Shown: piece by piece, positions 43,898 to 53,501 of the stretch | Position numbering within the stretch: position 1 is the first letter of the stretch | Layout: each line of letters opens with the position of its first letter | Assembly: GCA_015295945.1 (NCBI GenBank) | Contig: DVED01000176.1 | Span: 1 to 61,298 of the forward strand | Direction of reading: 5' to 3' | From: Oscillatoriales cyanobacterium M59_W2019_021 | GTDB taxonomy: Bacteria; Cyanobacteriota; Cyanobacteriia; Cyanobacteriales; Geitlerinemataceae | Length of the DNA: 61,298 bases | The notes under the pieces: model-generated | Seen by the model: only the letters and a program-made list of their open reading frames with translations | Database searches by the model: none | Told to the model about the DNA's origin: nothing | Program-made: the position numbers and the translations under genes

Positions 43898-45964
43898 ATG
43901 CTATTTTGGCTGACTTTTTTACAATCTTTACCGACGATCGATCTCCCGGAAGTCGAAGTGAATCCGAGGGCGATCGAAACTCTCGATGCCAATCTTTATT
44001 TACCCAATTTACCCACTAAACCTACCCAACCGACTCTCGGTTTAGTGGGGGGAAGTTTGACCGTTTTTGCTGGAGTTTTTACCGGAATTATTTTCCTGCT
44101 GATTTTAGGAACGATCGTCTATTCCCGGTTGTATCAAGTTACCCCAGCGAACGAAGCTTTCGTCAAAACTGGCGGTGTGGTTCGCAAGCGGCGAACGGTA
44201 ATCAAACACGGGGGGTGTTTGGTTCTTCCAGTATTCGATCGTCTCACTCGCGTTCCCCTCAAAGAAATTTCGATCGATGTCGAACGCACTGGAAAACTCG
44301 CCGTTCGCACCCAAGACTACTTGCGCGCCGATATGCGTGTGACTTTCTTCGTCTGTATCAATGCCGTGGAGGAGGATATTAAAACCGCAACCGAGCGCTT
44401 ATCTCAAAATGGGAAAATCACCGTTGAAGATATCAAAAATGCGATCGAAAAACGGGCAGACGATGCCATCCGCGCTGCCGCCAAAAGTAAGAAACTTGCC
44501 GATATCGACTCCGACAAATTGGGCTTCGCTCAAGAAGTTCTCAACTTAATCGAACCCGACCTTAAAAAAGTTGGCTTAACCCTGAACAATATCGCCATTT
44601 CCGAAATCGAAGAAAGCGATACCTACGATACCAATAACTTCTTCGACGCTCAAGGGGTAAAACTTCGCACTGAAACTATTCAGCGATCGATCAAACAAAA
44701 AGAAGAAGTCGAACTCATCACCGAAAAAGAACGCCGAGAAATTTCTCTCGCCACCCAAGTTGAAATTGAACAAAAAGAACTCAACGCTCGCAAACAATCC
44801 TTAGACATCGAGAAAGATAAAGAAAATGCCGAACTCGCCCAACAATTAGAAGTGCAATCCTTACGCGCCCAACGCGCCCGCGAAATCCAGGAAGCCAAAG
44901 ATAAAGAAGCTGCCAACGAACAGCGCAATAAAATCTTGCAAGCTAAAGCTGTTGAAGAAGAAGAAATTCGCAAAAAACTCTCCGTTCAACAAAGTCAAAT
45001 TGTTGCTGATATTACCCTAGAAGAACAGCAGAAAAAACTCAAAGTTGCCCAAGCCTTGCAAAAACAAGAAGCGGAAATGGCGGAAATTACTCGTCAAAAG
45101 ACGATCGAATCCAACCGCCTCAAATCTCAAGTTGAAATTGCCGAATCCGAACGCCTATCTCAGATTGCCAAACAAGAAGCAGCCATTGCCATCGCCGAAA
45201 AAGAACGGGAACGCTTAATTGCCGAAGCCGAACGCGCCAAAGCCGAATCCGCAGTCATCACGGCAACCGAAATCGAAAAAGCCGAACGCCAACAACGCCT
45301 CTCAGTTATCGTTGCCGAACAAGAGGCACAACGCCAGCGCATCACCGACCAAAACGTCATCGAAATAGACGTATTCCGACGCAAACGGCAAGCGGAAATC
45401 GCCCGCCAAGCAGCAGATTTGGAAGCTGAATCCATTCGCACTCTCGCTGCTGCCAATCGCGATAAAGATTTAGCAGAAGCTGAAGGGATCGAAGCAAAAG
45501 TTGTCGCGGAAAATGCTATCAGTAATGCCAACCGCATCGCTCGTGTTTTGACCGAACTCAGCCCTCAATTTATCGAGAAACTACCAGAAATTGTTGCTGC
45601 TTTAGCCCCGCAACCTGGCGTTTTGGGCGATGCTAAAATTTATGCGTTTCCGGGTGCTAACGGCAACGGCGCGGGTGGCACGCAAGATATTACCAAATTG
45701 ATGCTTTCGACAAGCGGCTTGACGCTAATGACGGCACTATTGGAAGAAGGAAAACTCGAATCCTTATTGGGTAAGTTAACCCAAGCCATCCGCAGCAACG
45801 GCGGCAACATTCCCGAATCTTTAGAAACCCTCACCGAAGCGGTCAAATCTCCCGAACCCAAACCCAAGCGCAAACCCGTTGCCAACGTTCCACCACCACC
45901 GCCTCCCTTGCCGCAATCCCCACCCAATCCCAAACAAAACCAACTTGACGGTTCGTCGAATTAG
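43898..45964 (+). CDS. Flotillin family protein (YqiK-like)
   Basis: 688 aa from ATG 43898. An N-terminal hydrophobic segment at about 50-80 (of the mature start) anchors it, followed by an SPFH/Band 7 domain (ANEAFVKTGGVVRKRRTVIKHGG, i.e. ANEAFVKTGG then RRTVIKHGG). A long coiled coil rich in Glu, Lys and Ala runs from about 260 to 560. The conserved flotillin end (QFIEKLPEIVAALAPQP) follows, with a Pro-rich tail. It should assemble membrane microdomains; the OB-fold gene 263 bases upstream is its usual partner. No SD is visible. A terminator follows. Confidence 0.93.
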   Translation: MLFWLTFLQSLPTIDLPEVEVNPRAIETLDANLYLPNLPTKPTQPTLGLVGGSLTVFAGVFTGIIFLLILGTIVYSRLYQVTPANEAFVKTGGVVRKRRTVIKHGGCLVLPVFDRLTRVPLKEISIDVERTGKLAVRTQDYLRADMRVTFFVCINAVEEDIKTATERLSQNGKITVEDIKNAIEKRADDAIRAAAKSKKLADIDSDKLGFAQEVLNLIEPDLKKVGLTLNNIAISEIEESDTYDTNNFFDAQGVKLRTETIQRSIKQKEEVELITEKERREISLATQVEIEQKELNARKQSLDIEKDKENAELAQQLEVQSLRAQRAREIQEAKDKEAANEQRNKILQAKAVEEEEIRKKLSVQQSQIVADITLEEQQKKLKVAQALQKQEAEMAEITRQKTIESNRLKSQVEIAESERLSQIAKQEAAIAIAEKERERLIAEAERAKAESAVITATEIEKAERQQRLSVIVAEQEAQRQRITDQNVIEIDVFRRKRQAEIARQAADLEAESIRTLAAANRDKDLAEAEGIEAKVVAENAISNANRIARVLTELSPQFIEKLPEIVAALAPQPGVLGDAKIYAFPGANGNGAGGTQDITKLMLSTSGLTLMTALLEEGKLESLLGKLTQAIRSNGGNIPESLETLTEAVKSPEPKPKRKPVANVPPPPPPLPQSPPNPKQNQLDGSSN

Positions 45965-45988
45965 CCCGTCTAAATCGTAGATTTCCTC

Positions 45989-46031
45989 CCCGCGCTGACG
46001 TACAATTTTTCTGGGTCAGCGCGGGATTTTG
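45989..46031 (+). terminator. Terminator of the flotillin gene
   Basis: CCCGCGCTGAC (45989-45999) pairs perfectly with GTCAGCGCGGG (46015-46025), followed by ATTTTGT. Located 25 bases after the stop codon. Confidence 0.7.
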
Positions 46032-46129
46032 TCATAAGAAGAAACATCGTTAAGCTCTCAATATGAAATTCCTAAATGTTGGCTACAAATCTAGGGCAAA
46101 AACATCGACAATCGGTAAAAATAATATTG

Positions 46130-47938
46130 TCAATCTATCTTTAAAGCCAACTTTAGGAGATGTTGCTGACGCCATTGGGTATCGAGACGGCGATCGGTTT
46201 TTAGTTCCAAGATGCGAATTCCCTTTTGGGGTAAGGGATCGAGCTTTTGTTTCAACTGTTCCCAGGTGGTGATTTCCTCGTATTCTACGTTGTAAGCACG
46301 GCAAAGTTTCTCAAAATTTACGGTTTGCGGCGTGGCAAAAAATTCTTCAAAGGGCGGATCGAATTGGGAAATAGGTAACATTTGGAAAATGCCGCCGCCG
46401 TTATTATTAATTAGTAAAATGGTGAGATGACCGTTCCATTTATTTTGAATTAAAAGTCCGTTGGTGTCGTGTAAGAAGGATAAGTCACCCGTTAGGAGAA
46501 CACCGGGAAGAGCGCGATGAGTCATGCCTAAAGCAGAAGACAGCGTGCCATCGATCCCATTTGCTCCGCGATTGAAAAAGGGTTGGATGCGGCGATCGTT
46601 GGGTTTCCAGAACCATTCTACATCGCGAACGGGCATACTATTAGCAAACCAAATTGGCGTAGATTTGGGCAGAATTTCCGAGAGTAACCAGGCAATTTTC
46701 GGCTCTAAAATTGCCTCAACTTCTCCCATCGATCGAGCGATTTCTTTCCGAACTTTGAGTTCGACTTCGCACCACCGTTTTAAAAAAGTAGATCGCGCGG
46801 CGACCGATTCGGAAATATTTAACCGTTCGATCTCCACGGGAACGTGAATGGTTTTGCCATGCAACGGATCGAGATTGTGGCAACTGGGATCGAGAACCCA
46901 AACTTGAGATCGAATCGTTTCCAGCCAAGTTCGCAACTCTTTACTGGTGGGAAGATCGCCAATTTGGATGACAATTTCGGGGGCTAATTCTCGGGAAAGT
47001 TCGGGATTTCTAAGCAAGATATCGTAGGTAGAAACTAGGTGCGGATTGAGGAAAGCATAGTTGCGAACTGGAGACAGTCCTTCGGCGAGGACGGGAAAAC
47101 CTAATGTTTGGGAGAGTTGGGCGATCGCGCGGCAGTATGTTTCGGGATGTTGCGGTTGGGCAACTCCGGCGATAATGATGCCGCGATCGACTCGCTTCCA
47201 AACTTCAAAAAGGTCTCCTAACTCGATATTTTTTAGAGAGTTTTCATCGTCGGAGGGCGAAGCATTGGGATGAAAGTTTTCGGGTTTGGCTTCTATATTT
47301 TTCACCCAATGCTTCGCCCCTACAGGGGTTGGAAAATCGAAGAAATCATCTGGAAATTGGGTTTCTAATGCCTGTGCCTCGGGTTGCGGTAGCGGCGGTA
47401 GGGGGTCGCAAAAGGGGCAGTTGAGGTGAACCACTCCCGGCGTGGGGAGGCGCGATCGATCCCAGGCACGGACGATCGTCTGACGCAAGTAAGCAAACAA
47501 CCGCAAATCCAAGGCGGGAACCGCTAACTCCGCTTGCCAGTTGGGGTAGTTGCCGTAAAATCGGGTTTGGTCGATCGCCTGTCCCGCGTGGCAGTCGCGC
47601 AACTGCGGCGGGCGATCGGCAGTGAGGATTAGCAGCGGAATTCGGCTTTCTCGCGCCTCGATAATCGCCGGATAGAAATTTGCCCCCGCAGTGCCGGAAG
47701 TACACGCCAAGGCGACGGGAAGCCCCGTATTTCGAGCATTTCCCAAGGCAAAGAACGCCGCCGATCGTTCGTCGAGAATGGGAATTGCTTCGATGTTCGG
47801 ATGGGCAGCAAAGGCAACGGCGAGGGGGGCACAACGGGAACCGGGACAAATGACGGCAGTCTGCAAACCCAGGCGGGATAGGGTTTCTACCAGAACAGAC
47901 GCCCAAATGGTGTTGGTATTGCGAAAATCGATCGGCAC
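46130..47938 (-). CDS. menD: SEPHCHC synthase MenD (phylloquinone synthesis)
   Basis: 602 aa, longer than typical (E. coli 556). ICPGSRCAPLAVAFAAHP and DERSAAFFALG with the catalytic Glu lie at the N-terminus; the C-terminal ThDP site is GDLSFLHDTNGLL...NNNGGGIFQMLP. It joins isochorismate and 2-oxoglutarate in the second step of phylloquinone (photosystem I quinone) synthesis. Residues about 205-230 (VGAKHWVKNIEAKPENFHP region) are encoded by a palindromic repeat inserted in frame, explaining part of the extra length. Other men genes are elsewhere. Confidence 0.95.
   Translation of the reverse strand: MPIDFRNTNTIWASVLVETLSRLGLQTAVICPGSRCAPLAVAFAAHPNIEAIPILDERSAAFFALGNARNTGLPVALACTSGTAGANFYPAIIEARESRIPLLILTADRPPQLRDCHAGQAIDQTRFYGNYPNWQAELAVPALDLRLFAYLRQTIVRAWDRSRLPTPGVVHLNCPFCDPLPPLPQPEAQALETQFPDDFFDFPTPVGAKHWVKNIEAKPENFHPNASPSDDENSLKNIELGDLFEVWKRVDRGIIIAGVAQPQHPETYCRAIAQLSQTLGFPVLAEGLSPVRNYAFLNPHLVSTYDILLRNPELSRELAPEIVIQIGDLPTSKELRTWLETIRSQVWVLDPSCHNLDPLHGKTIHVPVEIERLNISESVAARSTFLKRWCEVELKVRKEIARSMGEVEAILEPKIAWLLSEILPKSTPIWFANSMPVRDVEWFWKPNDRRIQPFFNRGANGIDGTLSSALGMTHRALPGVLLTGDLSFLHDTNGLLIQNKWNGHLTILLINNNGGGIFQMLPISQFDPPFEEFFATPQTVNFEKLCRAYNVEYEEITTWEQLKQKLDPLPQKGIRILELKTDRRLDTQWRQQHLLKLALKID
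47250..47325. repeat. Palindromic repeat inserted within menD
   Basis: Arms GGGCGAAGCATTGGG (47255-47269) and CCCAATGCTTCGCCC (47305-47319), perfect over 15 bases, flank a 35-base centre; the outer CTACAGGGG resembles ends of the dispersed GTAGGGGCGAAGCATT repeat of cyanobacteria. The element is read through in frame in menD (residues 207-228). Confidence 0.8.
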
Positions 47939-48017
47939 GATGGAGATTGGTTAGTTGTTAGGTGTTAGTTGTTAGTTATTATCTTGATTCTTCTCGATTT
48001 GGGGTAAAAAATATGGT

Positions 48018-49601
48018 TTATTGTTGTTTGCCTACGTCGATGAGTTCAAATAATTTTAACGGGCGATCGGGTTCTTGTCGGTGTTGGACGAGAACGGTTA
48101 GTTGAAGATTGGGATTCTGGGCGATCGCTTGTTTCCAGGGTTCGGAGGGATTGAAGATCAAAATCGGACTGAATCCTGGAGGAATTTGCGGTAGTTCGGA
48201 TTGGGAAGATAGCAGTAAGCGAACTTGCGGATCGAGGCGATAGCTGAGGATTAAAATTTCGACGGGAGGCGCATCGCTGAGAACTATAGAATTGGGGCGA
48301 TCGTTAATGGCTTGCGCGGCGGGAATGTAGTATTTAGCTTTATCGTCGCTTTTACTCCAAGTAATTTCTTTTTGAGATTCGATCGCGCTGGTTATGGTTC
48401 CAATGGAAAGAATAATTAGGGCGATCGCGCTCCAGAATTTGTGCGATCGAGTTTTGAATTCCAACAGCGATGTAGTGAAGCAATAGGCAAAAACGAATTG
48501 CACGCCGATATAGACGGGAAAAAGATAGCGTAACCCTCCCGATCGCGTTCCGCCAAAGGCAAGATCGGGAACGACCATAGCAAGAGTATGAGTTCCAATC
48601 AGGGCAATCGGTAGCAGCCAAATTCGCGGTGGTGTCTGGCGCCAGATAATATAAATGGCGTAAATGGTTAGCAAGACGAATAGAATATTCGCACCGCCTA
48701 AATCTCCATCTAAGAAAACGCGGCTGAGATTACGAAACCAACGGTTGACGAGATAGGAAAGTTCGGGATTGGTTTGTGCTTCGGCGATCGCCTTTTCCGT
48801 GCGATCGGGTTTGGCGATTGCGACCCAAATCCACGGACTAAAGAAAACAAATCCACTTAATAAGCTCAATCCATAGGCAACGGTAATTTTAGAAACTTTT
48901 AACTTTTCTAAAACGGCGATATAAATTCCGTGGGCGATCACAACGGTAGCAAATAATAAATGAGAGTATAAGCCTAAAATCAGACTAAAACTGTAAAATA
49001 GCCAAGCGAAATTCGCTCTGAATTTACCTTCGCGAGTCCATCGGATTGATCGCAGCAATGCCGCACTCGACAGGAAAATCGCCACCGTCCAAACGCTATA
49101 CTGTCTGGCTTCGTAAGCGTAGAGAACGTGGAGGGGAGAAATGGCAACAATGGCTACGGACATCCACGCTACAGATACCGACTCAAACAGTTCCCAAGCG
49201 AACCAATAAACACACGGTAAAGCTAACAAACTAAACAGGGCGGATAAGCTGCGGGTAACGGCGACAGAATCGTCAAACCATTGCATCCAAAATTGCGTCC
49301 AAAATCGGGCGGTTAGGTAGTATAATGGTGGATGTTCGGGATGTTCGGTAAAGGCAGCGATCGCCTCTTTCAGATTCGATTCTGGTGCGGGAAACTGGTA
49401 TTTCTCGAGAGATTTTGCGAAAATCGTGCGATCGGTATAGAGTTCGGTTTCAAGCTGTTTGATCGTGTAGCCCGAAATTCGCATCGACGTGCGAACTTCA
49501 TCATCCCAGTAAAATTTTAAACCGAGATTGGTGAATCGAAAAATAATTCCCAGAACGAGCAAAGCAATACAGAAAAACTTTAAGACTTTGGGACGATTCA
49601 T
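48018..49601 (-). CDS. GT39-like membrane glycosyltransferase
   Basis: 527 aa from ATG 49601; an earlier TTG is less likely. About ten hydrophobic segments. The first extracytoplasmic loop carries FYWDDEVRTSM (the acidic pair of GT39/GT-C enzymes), and later EHPEHPPLYYLTARFW. These enzymes use a polyprenyl-phosphate sugar to glycosylate a protein or lipid on the outer face. The C-terminal 130 residues are soluble. It lies head-on with no co-directional partner other than the next GT39 gene upstream. Confidence 0.82.
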   Translation of the reverse strand: MNRPKVLKFFCIALLVLGIIFRFTNLGLKFYWDDEVRTSMRISGYTIKQLETELYTDRTIFAKSLEKYQFPAPESNLKEAIAAFTEHPEHPPLYYLTARFWTQFWMQWFDDSVAVTRSLSALFSLLALPCVYWFAWELFESVSVAWMSVAIVAISPLHVLYAYEARQYSVWTVAIFLSSAALLRSIRWTREGKFRANFAWLFYSFSLILGLYSHLLFATVVIAHGIYIAVLEKLKVSKITVAYGLSLLSGFVFFSPWIWVAIAKPDRTEKAIAEAQTNPELSYLVNRWFRNLSRVFLDGDLGGANILFVLLTIYAIYIIWRQTPPRIWLLPIALIGTHTLAMVVPDLAFGGTRSGGLRYLFPVYIGVQFVFAYCFTTSLLEFKTRSHKFWSAIALIILSIGTITSAIESQKEITWSKSDDKAKYYIPAAQAINDRPNSIVLSDAPPVEILILSYRLDPQVRLLLSSQSELPQIPPGFSPILIFNPSEPWKQAIAQNPNLQLTVLVQHRQEPDRPLKLFELIDVGKQQ

Positions 49602-49727
49602 AAATCGATGCAATCTCTAATTTGTCAGGCAACTGCCAACTTTACCATCTTACCTTGAATCGGATCGATCGCAGATAGAATTTTTTAGATGGGTGCGATA
49701 GACAAAACAGGGCGAATGTTATCAATC

Positions 49728-49752
49728 GGGGCGAATGCCATTTGCCCCTACA
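49728..49752. repeat. GGGGCGAAT/ATTTGCCCC palindrome
   Basis: GGGGCGAATGCC-ATTTGCCCCTACAGG: 9-base imperfect arms, same family as at 15345. It ends inside or next to the stop region of the following GT39 gene. Confidence 0.6.
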
Positions 49753-51274
49753 GGCTAAAATCATAAAGATAGACAAATGCGCCAAAACTTTCTAAACTAT
49801 CGATTTTTTGACCGATGCGATCGAGATAATCTAACACCATTTTTTCTTCCTCTTTTGCCCCATCGGTATGGGAAAATAGCATCCAAACTCGCGAATTTCC
49901 TCGCAGGCGATCGAAGTCTTGCTGATATCGCCGCCATTCTTCCGGCGAGACTTCTTCCCCATCTTCTAAGTCGTCTACACCGATAATATAATCTCCCTCG
50001 GAATATCCATATTTAGGCGCATAGTATTTAAATTGATATTCTCCCCGTTGGAAGATATATAAAAGATCTCCAGGTTGTTGGTGTTTTTTGACATATTCGA
50101 TCGTCGGTTTTATTTCTTCGCGCTGTTGCGGTTGTACCAAAAGATAGGCGGTACTGGCTAATGAGGGAACGAGAATTAACCCGATCGCGATCGCCGTTAT
50201 CCACTTCACTCGATGGTTTCGGGTCATTCGCCAAAAATAACTTGCCCCTTCAGCAATTGCTAGAATAAAAAACGGTGTTAAAAACAGTAACAAACGATCG
50301 CGAAACGGATACTTTTTAAGGTATGATGCGAGAAGCGTAAAACCAACGGGGAGAAGGACGATCGAGAAGCCTTCGCGATTGCGCTTCCAGAAGGAAAAAT
50401 AACCGATTGCACAGACAGCTAGAGCGATATCTCCGATAAAATTTTCCGGAAAACCCAGAGGGCGATCGAAGAATTTTACTAGGCGATCGAACAGCCATCC
50501 CAACGCCCAAGGAGACGGCATAAATCCCTTACCCCAAGAATCCACTAAATCGGCATTATCGCCGATCGCCGATAGAGATGCGATGTAGAAACCACCGAAA
50601 CTGAGAAGCCAAACGATACCCACTTCAACCACGGGTAAAATTGTAGGGATCGATCGAGTTTTGATAGCTCGAAAAAAAGCGATCGTGCCCAGTGCTGCCA
50701 ACACGAAAATTGCCGGATGAGACAACCAAACGGCGATCGCTCCCACCCCCATATAAAGCAGAATATTCCGCAGCCCGAATTTGAGTTGCAGCAGCGGCAG
50801 CATCGCCCAACACAACCCCACCGCCACCGCCACATCCGTCGAATATTGCTTGACTTCCGCCGCGTAATAGACTAAGTAATTTAAGCTGACAAACAGCGCC
50901 AAGGCGATGGGTACGGCTTGACGAACCAACACAGACTTAGCCAGTTCGTAGAAACAAAATAACGATGCGATCGCGCACAAAAAGGGAAACAATCTCAAGA
51001 CGTACTCGTTATTCCCCAAAACCTCCAGAAAAAACTTTTCCACCAGTAAAAAACCGATCGGCGCAGCTTGATTGTAATCTAAAGGTTGGAACAGTTCGGC
51101 ATAGGATCGATCGATGAGATTCAGCGCTAAGACCGCCTCATCTGCCCAAAGCGAGCGATTGGCAAAATACTGCACCAATCGCACCAACACCCCAAACGCT
51201 AAAATTGCCCCGGACAATCTTTGGCATGTCCAAAAAGAAGTAAATTTGGCAAAATCGGGAAATCCTCGAAGCAT
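49748..51274 (-). CDS. GT39-like membrane glycosyltransferase
   Basis: 508 aa from ATG 51274. The frame stays open for another 47 codons to 51415, but those are encoded by short repeats (giving VWGLGFGVGSW-type sequence) and are rejected as start. Motifs: SLWADEAVLALNLIDRSYAE (acidic pair) and NQAAPIGFLLVEKFF. About ten hydrophobic segments, then a soluble C-terminal domain (about 400-508). Related to but not very similar to its neighbours. Likely acts with them on a polyprenyl-linked sugar. Confidence 0.8.
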   Translation of the reverse strand: MLRGFPDFAKFTSFWTCQRLSGAILAFGVLVRLVQYFANRSLWADEAVLALNLIDRSYAELFQPLDYNQAAPIGFLLVEKFFLEVLGNNEYVLRLFPFLCAIASLFCFYELAKSVLVRQAVPIALALFVSLNYLVYYAAEVKQYSTDVAVAVGLCWAMLPLLQLKFGLRNILLYMGVGAIAVWLSHPAIFVLAALGTIAFFRAIKTRSIPTILPVVEVGIVWLLSFGGFYIASLSAIGDNADLVDSWGKGFMPSPWALGWLFDRLVKFFDRPLGFPENFIGDIALAVCAIGYFSFWKRNREGFSIVLLPVGFTLLASYLKKYPFRDRLLLFLTPFFILAIAEGASYFWRMTRNHRVKWITAIAIGLILVPSLASTAYLLVQPQQREEIKPTIEYVKKHQQPGDLLYIFQRGEYQFKYYAPKYGYSEGDYIIGVDDLEDGEEVSPEEWRRYQQDFDRLRGNSRVWMLFSHTDGAKEEEKMVLDYLDRIGQKIDSLESFGAFVYLYDFSL

Positions 51275-51284
51275 AACACTGATG

Positions 51285-51420
51285 GCAAAAGGGAGCAGGG
51301 GGAGTAGGGGGAGCCGGGGAGGCAGGGGAAGAATATTTGTACTAATGACAAATGACCAACTCCCAACTCCAAACCCCAAACCCCAAACCCCAAATGACAA
51401 ATGACCAATGACCAATGACT
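51285..51420. repeat. Short tandem repeats forming a divergent intergenic region
   Basis: GGGAGCAGGGGGAGTAGGGGGAG units, then AATGACAAATGACC, CCAACTCCCAACTCC, AACCCCAAACCCC and again AATGACAAATGACCAATGACC. It separates two divergent GT39 genes, so it must hold both promoters, and its last AATGACT unit holds the ATG of the right-hand gene. Confidence 0.8.
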
Positions 51421-53487
51421 AATCGTAAAACACTCATCGGCATTTTTCTCGTATCGTTAGGGTTACGGATCGTTGCCATTGATGTTCCCATCAATCTCGA
51501 CGAAGTGTCGTGGTTGGAACGGGGAGCGGAATTTTTCCGGCAATTTCTCGAAGGCGACTGGCACGATACCTACCTGCGCCACCATCCCGGCGTTCCCAAT
51601 ATGTGGCTGACGGGACTCGGGATGTTTCTCAACTGCCAGTTACGCCAGTCTTTTCCGGAATGGTTCGATCTCGCCATCGATCTCAATTTGCGCGCCTGTA
51701 TGAAAACCGAAGCCTTTCCCATCAGCTTGTTCGTTTTGCCGCGCCTGTTGCAAGCCATCGTCACTTCGGCGGGTATGGTGGGTTTTTACCTCCTCACCCA
51801 GCGCTTAGTGGGACGATCGATCGCTGCAATGGCTACGATTTTACTGCTATTCGAGCCATTTTTCCTCGCCTACCAGCGCTTTCTCACCACCGACGCACTG
51901 CAAACCGATTTTACCGTTCTGGGATTGCTGCTGTTGCTGCTGTATTTGCGAGGTAATTCTTCGCAACCCCAACGCTTCCCCCGCCTCGGATTAATCGCAT
52001 CTGGGGTATTGGTGGGACTGGCAACAGCGGCGAAAATTCCCGCATTATTCGTTCTCCCCGGTGTGGCGATGTGGGTGGTTGCCATCGAGTGGGGATGGTG
52101 GCAACCCCAATTTCAGCCGAGGGGATGGCGGCGTCAGCTTCTCGATATCGCGCTGTGGTTGGGAATTGTCCTCCTCACCTTTTACGCCATTTGGCCCGCG
52201 CTGTGGGTCGCACCGATCGCCACCTTAGAAAAACTTTACCAAGGCTTGCAGCAAGAATCTCACCGAGGATTCTTCTTTTTTTTGGGGCAAATGACCGATT
52301 CTCCCAACCTGCTGTTCTACCCTGTGGTGTTGCTGTACCAATTCTCTCCGGCACTGCTTCTCGGTGTCGCCATCGTCCTGTTCCCGGCAAAATTCAACAA
52401 AACCAAACCGCAACCCGAACTCGCGGCAATGGCAATGGTGACGGCAAGCGTTCTCCTGAGCCTTTCCCTCCTCAGCAGCAAGATCGATCGCTATCTTCTC
52501 CCCATCGTCCCCTTTCTGGAAATTGGCGCTGCCGTTGGGTGGTTGCGTCTCTGGCAAGCCTTAGACATCCCCAAAAATCGGGTCAAACTCTTGGGGTTTG
52601 CCTTGGCGGCGATGCAGGCGATCGTTCTCATTCCCTATTTTCCCTACTATCTCACCTATTTCAACCCCCTTTTCGGCGGTTCTCGGGTCGCGAAACACCT
52701 GTTAATGGTGGGTCAGGGGGAGGGACTCGAGCGAGCGGCACGGTGGCTCAATCAGTCGCCGAATGCCCGCCAAATGCTCGTTGCCAGCGGCTACAGCGGC
52801 GCTTTCGCTCCCTACTTCCATGGCGAAACCGTCAAAATCAGTCGAGATCTCCCCTCCGATGCCAAACTCAGATGGTGGATGCAAGCCAACCGCGTCGTTT
52901 TGTATATCAATCAGTTCCAGCGCCAAATTCCCGACCCTCGTTTCCTCGCCTATTTCAACGTACAACAACCCTTATACGACCTCAAAATCGACGGTTTGGA
53001 TTACGTGCGGGTGTATCCGGGGCCCACGCCGCTACCGGAAGATTTGCAGCGCATCCAACACCCTAAAACCATCGCCTGGGATGCCTCCTACCGCGCCAAC
53101 TCCAGACAAAATCCCGCTGCTGTCCGCCTGTTGGGGTACGATCTCAAGGGCAATCGCTTCTTCCCGTCCGATCGCGCTGTTGTCAGCTTATACTGGAAAT
53201 TTCCCGCACCTCCACCCCCCGACCTCGAAGTGGAGATCTCCCTGGTTGATAACAGTACCGGAGAAACCGTCAGTCGCGATCGCGAGCCTCTGGTGGGTGG
53301 ATATTTAAAATTAGAAAACTTGGCAGCCAATGCGATCGTTCGCGACGTTCATTCTCTGGCTCTCGCCCCGTTTCTCACCCCCGGACGCTATACGCTGCAC
53401 CTGGCTTGGATCGTGTCGGGCAACCTTGTGGATCGCTCTGGGATCGGTTTAGAAGAAATTCGGATCGATCGTCGAGGAGCTAAATGA
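51415..53487 (+). CDS. GT39-like membrane glycosyltransferase with extra C-terminal domain
   Basis: 690 aa. VPINLDEVSWLERGAEFF (acidic pair, about 24-41) and LRHHPGVPNMWLTGLG are the GT-C loop motifs. About 10-12 hydrophobic segments follow to about residue 430. The C-terminal 260 residues are soluble and beta-rich (LEVEISLVDNSTGETVSRD), likely on the outer face. The ATG lies in repeat DNA without an SD. It may serve cell-surface polysaccharide or glycoprotein synthesis with the two other GT39 genes. Confidence 0.85.
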   Translation: MTNRKTLIGIFLVSLGLRIVAIDVPINLDEVSWLERGAEFFRQFLEGDWHDTYLRHHPGVPNMWLTGLGMFLNCQLRQSFPEWFDLAIDLNLRACMKTEAFPISLFVLPRLLQAIVTSAGMVGFYLLTQRLVGRSIAAMATILLLFEPFFLAYQRFLTTDALQTDFTVLGLLLLLLYLRGNSSQPQRFPRLGLIASGVLVGLATAAKIPALFVLPGVAMWVVAIEWGWWQPQFQPRGWRRQLLDIALWLGIVLLTFYAIWPALWVAPIATLEKLYQGLQQESHRGFFFFLGQMTDSPNLLFYPVVLLYQFSPALLLGVAIVLFPAKFNKTKPQPELAAMAMVTASVLLSLSLLSSKIDRYLLPIVPFLEIGAAVGWLRLWQALDIPKNRVKLLGFALAAMQAIVLIPYFPYYLTYFNPLFGGSRVAKHLLMVGQGEGLERAARWLNQSPNARQMLVASGYSGAFAPYFHGETVKISRDLPSDAKLRWWMQANRVVLYINQFQRQIPDPRFLAYFNVQQPLYDLKIDGLDYVRVYPGPTPLPEDLQRIQHPKTIAWDASYRANSRQNPAAVRLLGYDLKGNRFFPSDRAVVSLYWKFPAPPPPDLEVEISLVDNSTGETVSRDREPLVGGYLKLENLAANAIVRDVHSLALAPFLTPGRYTLHLAWIVSGNLVDRSGIGLEEIRIDRRGAK

Positions 53488-53501
53488 ACGACTCAAAAAA
53501 G

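Noticed and set aside
46063-46272. 69-codon + strand frame at the end of menD
   Set aside because: Antisense shadow of the menD C-terminus, which is well supported by its ThDP motifs.
51275-51415. N-terminal extension of the minus-strand GT39 gene
   Set aside because: Encoded wholly by short tandem repeats; the Met at 51274 gives a normal GT39 start.
51285-51420. CRISPR-like appearance of tandem repeats here and at 10681-10865
   Set aside because: Units are 7-9 bases, directly tandem, with no spacers of uniform length and no cas genes.
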